Assembly: GCA_019309945.1 (NCBI GenBank)
Contig: JAFDFH010000093.1
Location: forward strand, 1 to 8,078
DNA from: Deltaproteobacteria bacterium
Lineage (GTDB): Bacteria > Desulfobacterota > Desulfobacteria > Desulfobacterales > JAFDFH01
Direction: 5' to 3'
Length of the DNA: 8,078 nucleotides
The notes under the pieces were generated by a model. That model was not told the DNA's origin. It saw only the letters and a program-made list of their open reading frames with translations, and made no database searches. Below are positions 1 through 6,496 of the stretch, piece after piece. Numbering within the stretch: the stretch's first letter is position 1; the number at the start of each line of letters is the position of its first letter. The translations under genes and the position numbers were made by a program.

Positions 1-123
1 ACCGTAACACGCGCCCTTGATCTGGAAAATGCCGCTTTAAATAAAACCTTTGCGTCAAATGATTTCTTTGAAGCACTAACCGCGCGAATGGAAAAGAGAG
101 CGCCTGTTTTTAAAGGTGAATAA
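1..123 (+). CDS. Enoyl-CoA hydratase/isomerase family protein, C-terminal fragment (5' end outside window)
   Basis: An open frame runs from base 1 to a TAA at 121-123 and encodes 40 residues. It ends in ARMEKRAPVFKGE, preceded by a stretch containing NKTFASNDFFEAL. This tail (acidic/aromatic helix, then a Lys/Arg-rich 'EKR-P-F-GE' ending) is characteristic of crotonase-fold enoyl-CoA hydratases, where it forms the last helix and the oligomer contact. The crotonase catalytic loops are outside the window, so the exact reaction (beta-oxidation hydratase, isomerase or ring-cleavage hydrolase) cannot be read. The family acts on CoA thioesters in the cytoplasm. The next gene begins about 80 bp downstream on the same strand, and I see no clear terminator between them. 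The family call rests on the C-terminal signature alone. Confidence 0.72.
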   Translation, partial: TVTRALDLENAALNKTFASNDFFEALTARMEKRAPVFKGE

Positions 124-206
124 CAAAATATTAAATTCTCGATCATATGTGACCATAATGCTTAAATAAAAAGTAAAAGTTCAACAAATGATTAAAGGAA
201 AAATTG

Positions 207-761
207 GTGGCTGAACACGTTTGTCCTGTATGGGTCGGTTATCTTCTTGCCAGTCCCCTGAGAAAATTACTCCAGAATCCTAAAAAGATACTTAGCCCAT
301 ATGTAGAAGAAGGTATGAAAGCTCTGGATATTGGCTGTGCAATGGGATTCTTCAGTTTACCCCTTGCACAGATGGTCGGTTCGAACGGGAAGGTTGTATG
401 TGTGGATGTGCAGGCGAAGATGATCGAAGCACTCGCAAAACGCGCAAAAAAAGCAGGGTTGTCCAATAAAATTGAAACACGCCTATGTCATAACAATTCT
501 CTTGGTCTGGATGATTTTAAAGAAGAAATCGACTTTGCTTTTGCATTTGCTGTTGTACACGAAGTTCCTGATGCTTCTGGTTTTTTTTCCGAGATATATG
601 AAACGATAAAACCGACTGGAAGACTTTTGATAGCAGAACCAAAGGGACATGTATCGAAAAAGGATTTTGAGATAACCATTTCTGCTGCTGCGCAAAATGG
701 TTTCAAAGTAATCGACAGTCCTCAAGTAGCTCGAAGCCGGGTTGTCCTTTTGGAAAAATGA
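207..761 (+). CDS. Class I SAM-dependent methyltransferase (UbiE/arsenite-methyltransferase-like)
   Basis: A protein of 184 residues from the GTG at 207. An in-frame TTG at 204 is also possible, but the AAAGGA at 194-199 is 7 nt from GTG and only 4 nt from TTG. The Rossmann methyltransferase motifs are clear. SAM-binding motif I is LDIGCAMGFFS (about residues 40-50). The acidic residue after strand beta-2, which would contact the ribose, is in VVCVDVQ (D67). A later motif IV-like strand is FAFAVVHEV (about 112-120), followed by the 'IKPTGRLLIAEP' strand (about 134-145). The N-terminus, HVCPVWVGYLL then a PLRKLL helix, resembles a recognisable subgroup of small anaerobe methyltransferases. The substrate cannot be read, and the arsenic-binding Cys pattern of ArsM is not evident. 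The upstream 80 bp offers only a weak promoter (TTAAAT at 131-136, 17 nt, CATAAT at 154-159). The stop overlaps an in-frame ATG at 758, so the gene is probably co-transcribed with the ACT gene. Confidence 0.85.
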   Translation: MAEHVCPVWVGYLLASPLRKLLQNPKKILSPYVEEGMKALDIGCAMGFFSLPLAQMVGSNGKVVCVDVQAKMIEALAKRAKKAGLSNKIETRLCHNNSLGLDDFKEEIDFAFAFAVVHEVPDASGFFSEIYETIKPTGRLLIAEPKGHVSKKDFEITISAAAQNGFKVIDSPQVARSRVVLLEK

Positions 762-850
762 AATATCTGCGCCGGCGACTTGAGTCCTACCCTGGTGGAC
801 TTTACGAGACCCTCGGCGTTACATCAGCAAGTTTATTGGGGAGCCGTCGC

Positions 851-1231
851 ATGTCTGGATTGACACTTACAGTCCTAAATGACACTTACACTATTCACCG
901 ACTGGGGCATAGTTCTCCGATACCATTAAATGTTCTTGAGGCTGGGTTTTACGCAATAACAAAGACGGACGAAGAACTTTCAATTGTTTGCCCGGCGTCC
1001 ATTGCTATTGAAGGCTCGAAGAAAGACTCTGGTTGGAGTTGTTTGAAAGTATCAGGCCCTTTGGACTCCAGCCTCACAGGAATACTGGCAAAGATATCGA
1101 ATGCGCTTGCACAAGCCCAAATCAGTATTTTCGCAATTTCTACATACAATACGGATTACATTCTCGTAAAATCTGAAAATGTTGAAAGCGCTAAAAATGC
1201 GCTTGTTAACGCTGGGTATAATTTTTTATAG
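851..1231 (+). CDS. ACT-domain protein (COG3603/ACT_7-like)
   Basis: I chose the ATG at 851, giving 126 residues. The open frame extends up to an ATG at 758 that overlaps the previous stop. However, GGGGAG at 838-843 is 7 nt before the ATG at 851, and MSGLTLTVLNDTYTIHRL matches how the family begins. The extra 31 upstream residues look non-domain-like. An N-terminal ACT-like half (about 1-55, with VLNDTYTIHRLGHSSPIP) is followed by a second ACT_7 half (about 65-126). The second half carries the signature ISTYNTDYILVK (about 96-107) and the 'GPLDSSLTGILAKISNALAQAQISI' helix region. Such small ACT proteins lack a catalytic domain and are thought to bind amino acids or similar small molecules as sensors. 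What this one regulates is unknown. The stop is 11 bp before the next gene's ATG, which implies a shared transcript. Confidence 0.85.
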   Translation: MSGLTLTVLNDTYTIHRLGHSSPIPLNVLEAGFYAITKTDEELSIVCPASIAIEGSKKDSGWSCLKVSGPLDSSLTGILAKISNALAQAQISIFAISTYNTDYILVKSENVESAKNALVNAGYNFL

Positions 1232-1242
1232 GTTCGACCTGA

Positions 1243-1854
1243 ATGAAAAGATATTATATCATTTTCGGATTGGCCTGTAGTTTTATTGGTTTTCTTATCA
1301 TCTTGAGGGTTATTGAGCCTGGGGGTGAAGATACAAAGGAGATCGAAATTACTCGGCAAGAGGGTTCTGATGAGGAGTTGGTAGAAAAGCTGGGGCTGAG
1401 AAAAGAATTCTATTATGGGATAAAAGTTCTTGCGGATAAAGAAAATCAATCTTTAATCCAGAAAGCACTCGATTTGATGAAAGCAAAGACCCCTGAATTC
1501 TTCCGCCTGGTCATAAATAATGTTAAGGCGATAAGGCAATCAGAGGATCTTTTTGTATTGGGACCCGTGAAAAGTGTGCCAGGAACGAACACGATAGCGT
1601 TCAGCAATTTTGCTGACAGATACACCGAATACAACGTGGCTGATTTTTTTGTTTTTTATTCTACCCATATAATTGATCAGCATAAAGGACGACCATATAC
1701 TAAGGCGGCAGAGATAAAAGCAAGGGAGGCGGAAATTGCCTTTTTTCAGGCCTTGGAGCGGGTGGAGGGGCGCAGTTTTACTGGAATAATCCAGTTCATC
1801 GAAAATGAAATCGATATGATCAGAAAGGGACGTTTATATACCGAACTTCCTTAA
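1243..1854 (+). CDS. Membrane-anchored protein of unknown function
   Basis: A protein of 203 residues that I cannot assign to a named family. Residues 1-3 are positively charged. Residues 4-22 form one hydrophobic segment with no clear cleavage site, so an N-terminal anchor with the rest outside the cytoplasm is likely. An acidic linker follows (about 26-50). A soluble domain then contains ALDLMKAKTPEFFRLV (about 75-90), an AFSNFADRYTEY strand region (about 119-130) and FYSTHIIDQHKGRPYTKAAE (about 138-157), then Glu-rich helices. The last section resembles the layout 'HExxH, GRPY, E..A..E' of small secreted zincin peptidases. The His-Glu pair is replaced by Phe-Tyr, leaving only H142, so if related it is probably not an active metallopeptidase. 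C12 sits mid-helix and does not make a convincing lipobox. Only a weak ribosome site is visible. The gene lies 11 bp after the ACT gene and 38 bp before the oxidoreductase start. Confidence 0.7.
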   Translation: MKRYYIIFGLACSFIGFLIILRVIEPGGEDTKEIEITRQEGSDEELVEKLGLRKEFYYGIKVLADKENQSLIQKALDLMKAKTPEFFRLVINNVKAIRQSEDLFVLGPVKSVPGTNTIAFSNFADRYTEYNVADFFVFYSTHIIDQHKGRPYTKAAEIKAREAEIAFFQALERVEGRSFTGIIQFIENEIDMIRKGRLYTELP

Positions 1855-1880
1855 GCGGCTGTAAAAGGGCATAACCCTGT

Positions 1881-1887
1881 TAGGAGG
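1881..1887 (+). promoter_or_regulatory. Shine-Dalgarno site deciding the oxidoreductase start
   Basis: TAGGAGG is a near-perfect anti-16S match. Its 5-nt spacing to the ATG at 1893, against 2 nt to the adjacent ATG at 1890, favours the second of the two tandem ATG codons. Confidence 0.7.
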
Positions 1888-1892
1888 GCATG

Positions 1893-4121
1893 ATGAGTAT
1901 TGAAAACAGGAACGATTTTGATGACGGAATAAAAATCGTCAGGACGACAGCGGGCTTTGATTGCGGGGGACGATGCCCGCTCAGACTGCATGTTAAGGAC
2001 AATGCGATCCTGAGGGTCGAGGGCGATGACGCCCAAGAGCCTGAGCAGCTAAGGGCCTGCTTACGATGCCGGGCTTTGCGCCAGCTTGTTTATCACCCTG
2101 ATCGCCTGAAATATCCGCTAAAGCGTGTCGGCCCAAAAGGCGAGGGCAAATTTGAAAGGATCTCCTGGGATGAGGCGCTGGCAACCATGGTTGAAAAGTT
2201 GACGTTCACAAAGGAGACCTATGGGAATGCCAGTATTTTTTTAGGTAATCATTTCGGATACACCGGACAACTCCACAATGGCAGCATCGCCGCCGCCAGG
2301 CTGCTGGCAATGTTGGGTGGGTTTACAACTTACTACGGAAACATCTCCTCGGAAGGTTCCGTCTGGGCTTCTCTGACCCATTACGGGTCGGTCATGGTCG
2401 GCCACAGCCGGGACGATTTTTTAAACTCCAAACTCATCATCTTGTGGGGATGGGATCCGGCCCGGATGATTTCCGGAACAAATACTATGTTTCATCTTAT
2501 AAAGGCCAGAGAAGCAGGGGCGCGGATTATTTGCGTGGACCCAAGATATACCGATTCTGCTGCGATTTTGGCAGACCAGTGGATTCCGATTCGACCTGGT
2601 ACGGATACGGCCCTGATGGCTGGCATGGCCAATGTTATGATAAAAGAGCATCTTATAGATCAGGTGTTTCTGGATACCTATACCGTTGGATTCGAAAAAT
2701 TCGGTGACTATGTGATGGGAATCGAGGACGGTGTCGAAAAAACATCCGCCTGGGCGGAACAAATCACCGGTGTAGAAGCGATGACAATCGAAGGACTGGC
2801 CCGGGAATATGCCGGAACCAAACCTGCGGCCCTGATGGACTGCCAAGGCCCGGCGCGAAGTGCCATGGGTGAACAGTTTAATCGGTGTGCCATGACCCTG
2901 TGTGCCATGACCGGAAATGTGGGCCGTCCCGGTGGCAGTGCCGGGGGTGGCTTGATGGGGATTCCCATCGGTCACATGTTCTTTGCCCCTTCGGTACCCG
3001 GGCTAAAAAATCCAGTTGAAAAAGGAGGCCCGTCATTGCGTGGCTCCCTCGACTTAAAACTTCGACTTGTACGGCGGATACACATCAACAAGATTTTTGA
3101 CGCCATTCTTACGGGCAAGGACGGTGGATACCCGGCGGACATCAGGCTGGCATGGTTTTTCGGTAATAACTGGCTGAATCAGCTCGGCAACAGCAATAAA
3201 AGTGCTCGGGCTTTGAAAAAACTCGATTTCCTGATTGTCTCCGAGTTGTTCATGACTCCAACGGCCAAATTCGCCGATTTATTGCTGCCGGTAACCAGTG
3301 TGGCGGAGCGAAACGATCTGACGCGACCCTGGCCGTCCGGACCTTATTACACCGCTATGAATCAGGCCATCGAAGCATTCGGCGAATGTAAATCGGACTT
3401 CGAAATCGTTTGCGAACTGGCCCAAAAGTTGGGTATCGAAGACTTTAACCCATACTCGGAAGAGGAGTGGCTCAGGCAGTTCGTCGAGAAACATCCTGAA
3501 AACGCGGAGCACATTAAGGATTATGAAAAATTCAGACAGGAAGGTATCCACCGGGTCAACCTTCCGGAACCGATTGTGGCTTTCAAGGCGCAGATTGAAG
3601 ACCCCGAGCACCATCCGTTTCCAACTCCGTCCGGGAAAATTGAGATCTTTTCCCAGCGCATAGCGGATTTGAACGATCCCCTGTGTCCCCCGATCCCCAA
3701 ATACATGAGTACCCGTGAGGATCGAAACGACCCCCTCATCGAAACGTACCCGCTTCAGCTCCTGACACCGCACCCCAAAAACCGGGTACATTCAGAAATG
3801 TATAAAGTCGATTGGCTCCGGGAAATCGAACCCCATCAGGCCTGGATCAATCCCGTTGATGCCGAATCAAGGCGTATTCAGACGGGTGACAAGGTTTATG
3901 TTTTCAATGACCGGGGAAGATTGGTGATTACGGCCAGGGTGACGGAGCGGATCATACCGGGCGTTATTTGTATTTTTGAAGGTGCCTGGTACGATCCGGA
4001 TGATGAAGGGATTGACCGTGGCGGATGCGCAAATGTCCTGACCAATGATGCCTATTCAGGAGGTGGGGCCTCAGTGATGAACACATGCCTGGTTCAGGTC
4101 GATCGGTGTCCTGATTCGTAA
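1893..4121 (+). CDS. DmsA-like molybdopterin oxidoreductase, catalytic subunit (cytoplasmic)
   Basis: A protein of 742 residues. TAGGAGG at 1881-1887 sits 5 nt before the ATG at 1893 and 2 nt before the ATG at 1890, so 1893 is preferred. It is full length for the DMSO reductase family. The Fe4S4 region has CGGRCPLRLHV (C24, C28) and RACLRCRAL (C56, C59). Next come HPDRLKYPLKRVG and GKFERISWDEA. The likely Mo-ligand segment YYGNISSEG puts Ser152 where DmsA has its Ser ligand. ICVDPRYTDSA and DQWIPIRPGTDTALMAG bind the bis-MGD cofactor. The C-terminal molydopterin-binding domain (about 620-735) has INPVDA, GDKVYVFNDRGRL and FEGAWYDPD. Ala20 occupies the position of the first Fe-S Cys of the DmsA motif. 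There is no twin-arginine leader, so the enzyme should stay in the cytoplasm. It is paired with the ferredoxin subunit at 4443. The substrate is not readable: DmsA-like sequence does not prove DMSO reduction, and the CoA-metabolism neighbours hint at another compound. Confidence 0.93.
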   Translation: MSIENRNDFDDGIKIVRTTAGFDCGGRCPLRLHVKDNAILRVEGDDAQEPEQLRACLRCRALRQLVYHPDRLKYPLKRVGPKGEGKFERISWDEALATMVEKLTFTKETYGNASIFLGNHFGYTGQLHNGSIAAARLLAMLGGFTTYYGNISSEGSVWASLTHYGSVMVGHSRDDFLNSKLIILWGWDPARMISGTNTMFHLIKAREAGARIICVDPRYTDSAAILADQWIPIRPGTDTALMAGMANVMIKEHLIDQVFLDTYTVGFEKFGDYVMGIEDGVEKTSAWAEQITGVEAMTIEGLAREYAGTKPAALMDCQGPARSAMGEQFNRCAMTLCAMTGNVGRPGGSAGGGLMGIPIGHMFFAPSVPGLKNPVEKGGPSLRGSLDLKLRLVRRIHINKIFDAILTGKDGGYPADIRLAWFFGNNWLNQLGNSNKSARALKKLDFLIVSELFMTPTAKFADLLLPVTSVAERNDLTRPWPSGPYYTAMNQAIEAFGECKSDFEIVCELAQKLGIEDFNPYSEEEWLRQFVEKHPENAEHIKDYEKFRQEGIHRVNLPEPIVAFKAQIEDPEHHPFPTPSGKIEIFSQRIADLNDPLCPPIPKYMSTREDRNDPLIETYPLQLLTPHPKNRVHSEMYKVDWLREIEPHQAWINPVDAESRRIQTGDKVYVFNDRGRLVITARVTERIIPGVICIFEGAWYDPDDEGIDRGGCANVLTNDAYSGGGASVMNTCLVQVDRCPDS

Positions 4122-4371
4122 ATTAGTTCGCTACGCCATCCGGTAGTTTTTTTCAATACGGCCAAAACTTGCCGTTAAGGGCGCCTAACAGTGCCCCGCG
4201 CATGTGATCTAAAATGAGTATGTCACTTAGCACAAACAGGCTGCAATCAACAATTTATGTTGTTCGGGGCACTGTAAGCCGCCCTAAACGGCTTCAAACA
4301 GTTGTCCGCTTTGAAAAAAACTACCGGATGACTCCGCTGGTAAGTTTAACCATAAGTTTTTGAGAAGTTAC
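4118..4371 (+). repeat. Quasi-palindromic MITE-like element, copy 1 (left end shortened)
   Basis: This is the first of three related elements, all in the same orientation. The right end is intact, with TGAGAAGTTAC at 4361-4371. The left end is cut down: GTAA (4118-4121) is followed almost directly by the core CGCTACGCC, and about 17 bp present in the other copies is missing. The arms form a perfect 20-bp inverted repeat (4137-4156 with 4311-4330) and an inner 11-bp one (ACAGTGCCCCG at 4188-4198 with its complement at 4265-4275). The 191-bp core (4129-4319) differs from copy 3 at 7 positions by my count, with no gaps. There is no credible coding frame. It fills most of the 321 bp between the catalytic and Fe-S subunit genes, and the catalytic gene's TAA stop lies within the GTAA. 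Transcribed, it would fold into a long stem that could affect termination, processing or mRNA stability. Confidence 0.85.
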
Positions 4372-4375
4372 ACAT

Positions 4376-4419
4376 CGACAACAAATTGTCGCTAGCGCGC
4401 CGTTAAGCGCCTAATTTTT
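4376..4419 (+). other. Two small hairpins and a T-run before the ferredoxin gene
   Basis: CGACAA (4376-4381) and TTGTCG (4386-4391) form a perfect 6-bp stem with a 4-nt loop. GCGC (4397-4400) and GCGC (4407-4410) can form a second short stem, followed by CTAATTTTT. Together they might act as a weak terminator or attenuator. Alternatively they are debris from another copy of the repeat: GCCGTTAAG then CGCCTAA (4399-4414) matches the repeat core except for two missing G residues. Function is not established. Confidence 0.35.
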
Positions 4420-4428
4420 CATACCAAT

Positions 4429-4433
4429 GGAGG
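4429..4433 (+). promoter_or_regulatory. Shine-Dalgarno site of the ferredoxin subunit gene
   Basis: GGAGG lies 9 nt before the ATG at 4443. The subunit therefore has its own strong ribosome site and does not depend on translational coupling to the distant upstream gene. Confidence 0.65.
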
Positions 4434-4442
4434 ATATAGAAG

Positions 4443-5012
4443 ATGCAAATCGCTTTCTTTTTTAATCAGACCCGGTGTACGGGATGCGGTGCCTGTCAGG
4501 TGGCCTGCAAAGACTGGCATGATATTCCCGCAGGGCCCATCAATTGGATGCGGGTTCTTTATATCGAAAAGGGAAAATTCCCCAATGTTTTTGTGAGTTA
4601 TACGACCTTCCCGTGTTACCATTGCCTTGAACCGCTTTGTGCACAAGCGTGCCCTGTCGATGCCATTGTCAAAAGGGAGGAAGACGGTATTGTTATTGTC
4701 GACGGGGAGGTCTGCCTGGGCAATGAAGAATGTGATGTCAAATGCCTGAAGGCCTGTCCCTATGATGCACCCCAGTTTGGGATCGAAAAAGGCGCCAAGA
4801 TGAGTAAGTGCAATTTCTGCCTGGACAGATGGAAGCAAAAAAAACTGCCGGTGTGTGTTGAGGCTTGTCCTACCCGGGCTCTTGAAGTCGGTTGGCTGGA
4901 TGAACTTGTCGCCCAATACGGCGACACTCGAGAGGCTGAAGGCTTTAACTACTCCAAGAGGGCTAAACCTGCTGGTATTTTCAAACCCAAGCGTCGGCCT
5001 GTCAGTCAGTAA
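4443..5012 (+). CDS. DmsB-like ferredoxin subunit with four [4Fe-4S] clusters
   Basis: A protein of 189 residues and the electron-transfer partner of the molybdopterin subunit. Sixteen cysteines fall in four groups: C12/C15/C18/C22 (CTGCGACQVAC); C58/C61/C66/C70 (CYHCLEPLCAQACP); C91/C97/C101/C105 (CLGNEECDVKCLKACPYDAP); and C123/C126/C138/C142 (CNFCLDRW...CVEACPTRAL). As in DmsB and NrfC, groups 1 and 4, and groups 2 and 3, would exchange cysteines to bind four cubanes. The third group is spaced C-x5-C-x3-C-x3-C, wider than the classic ferredoxin C-x2-C-x2-C-x3-C. There is no signal peptide or membrane segment, so a cytoplasmic complex is expected. The tail after residue 150 is short, basic and non-ferredoxin. 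The gene sits 321 bp after the catalytic subunit because a repeat element intervenes. Its 3' end overlaps the convergent synthetase gene by 11 bp. Its final electron donor or acceptor is unknown. Confidence 0.93.
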   Translation: MQIAFFFNQTRCTGCGACQVACKDWHDIPAGPINWMRVLYIEKGKFPNVFVSYTTFPCYHCLEPLCAQACPVDAIVKREEDGIVIVDGEVCLGNEECDVKCLKACPYDAPQFGIEKGAKMSKCNFCLDRWKQKKLPVCVEACPTRALEVGWLDELVAQYGDTREAEGFNYSKRAKPAGIFKPKRRPVSQ

Positions 5013-6453
5013 GCGCTTTTCTCATCATCGAATAGTCGTATAAGGCCCCCATAGCCCGCGCCGATCTTTCCGGACTGGGCAGGATAGGGATCCCAAGGTC
5101 CTCCAGTTTCTTGATAAATGGTTCACTTCTTGCCTGGAAAGAAGAACCCAATAGAGGTTTGTTACGCGATTTAACGAGTTTTGCAAAATGGACACAAAGC
5201 TCAATCACATATTCTTCATATTCTTCAATGGGAATTAAAGGGGAATCCACTTTTCCCAAAAGCCGTTTAAAATTATCTACAAAAATAAGAAAATAGGCCA
5301 ATATACCGTCCAAACCATTATCTTCAAGAAGTACACGGGGAATATTTATCATCATGTCATAGAAATTTCGTGTAAATGTCAGGTCGATTGGATTGTTTAA
5401 TGACCCGGTCTGGGGGACCAGGTCGCGTAGCTTTTCTTTGGTTTTAGCGGATAAGGGCGGTAATTTAAGACCTGCCCGGTCGGCGGCGTCCGCGGCTGTG
5501 GCTCCAGGTCCGCCGGAGTGGGTAAATACGGCGACACGGTTGCCGTTCATCAGCGGTTGGGTGCCCAATGCCCAGCAAAAATCAAACAGTTCCTCTATTG
5601 AATCGGCACGAACAATCCCACATTGCCGAAAAACACCCTGATAGATGGCATCCGAACCAGACAGTGCGCCCGTATGAGACCCTCCGGCACGGCTCCCTGC
5701 TTCAGTACCACCCACATACATGGCGACAATAGGTTTCTTTTTGGATACCTCACGGGCGCTACGGATGAATTGGTCTGGACGGGTAAGCCCTTCAATGTAA
5801 AGGCCGATAACTCTGGTCCGCTCGCAAACACCCAAATATTCAAGGCAACTTACGATGTCCATATCGGTCTGATTGCCCACACTGAATCCTTGGCTAAATC
5901 CAAGACCGAACTTTTCCAGATGCATGAACATCTGGGTAATAAAGCTGCCGCTCTGGGAAACCATTCCGATAAAGCCCTCCATTGAGGCATTGTAATGAAA
6001 CATAGTGGTGTTGAATCGATGGTTCGGGTTTACCACCCCGATGCAATTGGGTCCGATAAAGCGAATCCCATATTCTTGCGCAATTCTCAACAATTCCTGT
6101 TCCCGATGTTTTCCGTCTTCACCCGCTTCCCTGAATCCTCCGGATATAATGATGGCGTGTCGAATGCCTTTTTGACCACACTCCCGGAACACTTGGAGAA
6201 CGATTCGAGTCGGCACCACAATAATCGCCAGATCCGGAACAACGGGAATTTCTGAAACATTCAAATATGCCTGAAGGCCAAGAACCTGTTCCAATGTTGG
6301 ATGCACGGGGAATATCTCTCCTTTGAAATCGAAAGAGAGTATATTGTTTAAAATTGCAGTTCCCATGTTTTCCATTCGGTTCGAAGCTCCAATCACGGCC
6401 ACTCGATCAGGGTGCATGATCGGATACAGCGGACTGTCTTGAATGATTTGCAT
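5002..6453 (-). CDS. NDP-forming acyl-CoA synthetase, alpha-type subunit (CoA-binding, succinyl-CoA ligase-like)
   Basis: A protein of 483 residues. The start ATG complement is at 6451-6453, with an AAAGGA-type ribosome site (complement at about 6460-6465) 6 nt upstream. Domains in order: an N-terminal CoA-binding Rossmann domain (about 10-135, with VAVIGASNRMENMG at 18-31 and FIGPNCIGVVNP at 132-143); a succinyl-CoA ligase-like domain (about 155-290, with MVSQSGSF and YIEG, E221); the phosphohistidine loop GGSHTGALSGSD with H260; and a third ligase domain (about 300-480, with THSGGPGATAADAADRAGL and NNPIDLT). Enzymes of this class interconvert acyl-CoA + ADP + Pi with acid + CoA + ATP through a phosphohistidine. 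The ATP-grasp (beta) part is absent here, so a separate beta subunit must be encoded elsewhere if the enzyme is complete. The acid cannot be read from sequence. Any promoter must lie in the short 5' gap (6454-6496) or inside repeat copy 2. Confidence 0.9.
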   Translation of the reverse strand: MQIIQDSPLYPIMHPDRVAVIGASNRMENMGTAILNNILSFDFKGEIFPVHPTLEQVLGLQAYLNVSEIPVVPDLAIIVVPTRIVLQVFRECGQKGIRHAIIISGGFREAGEDGKHREQELLRIAQEYGIRFIGPNCIGVVNPNHRFNTTMFHYNASMEGFIGMVSQSGSFITQMFMHLEKFGLGFSQGFSVGNQTDMDIVSCLEYLGVCERTRVIGLYIEGLTRPDQFIRSAREVSKKKPIVAMYVGGTEAGSRAGGSHTGALSGSDAIYQGVFRQCGIVRADSIEELFDFCWALGTQPLMNGNRVAVFTHSGGPGATAADAADRAGLKLPPLSAKTKEKLRDLVPQTGSLNNPIDLTFTRNFYDMMINIPRVLLEDNGLDGILAYFLIFVDNFKRLLGKVDSPLIPIEEYEEYVIELCVHFAKLVKSRNKPLLGSSFQARSEPFIKKLEDLGIPILPSPERSARAMGALYDYSMMRKALTD

Positions 6454-6496
6454 TCGTTTTCCTTTCGTTTGATTTTTTCACAAAACCAATATTTTC

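Noticed and set aside
758..850. N-terminal extension of the ACT protein from the ATG overlapping the methyltransferase stop
   Set aside because: A better ribosome site precedes the ATG at 851, where the family-like sequence begins. The 31 extra residues show no ACT-like features.
1243..1290. Lipoprotein signal in the unknown membrane protein (Cys12)
   Set aside because: The residues before Cys are G-L-A and the hydrophobic stretch continues past it, so this is a membrane anchor and not a lipobox.
2421..2975. Long - strand open frame inside the oxidoreductase gene
   Set aside because: It lies opposite strongly conserved molybdopterin-enzyme sequence. The protein is low-complexity (His/Gly/Thr-rich) and fits an antisense shadow.
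4184..4275. Integron attC-like site (GCCTAAC next to a palindrome)
   Set aside because: The RYYYAAC-like box has no matching GTTRRRY box on the other side, and the conserved ends are GTAACTTCTCA repeats well outside it. No integrase is nearby.
5623..5985. + strand open frame opposite the acyl-CoA synthetase
   Set aside because: It is antisense to a conserved domain including the phosphohistidine loop, with no ribosome site or recognisable motif.
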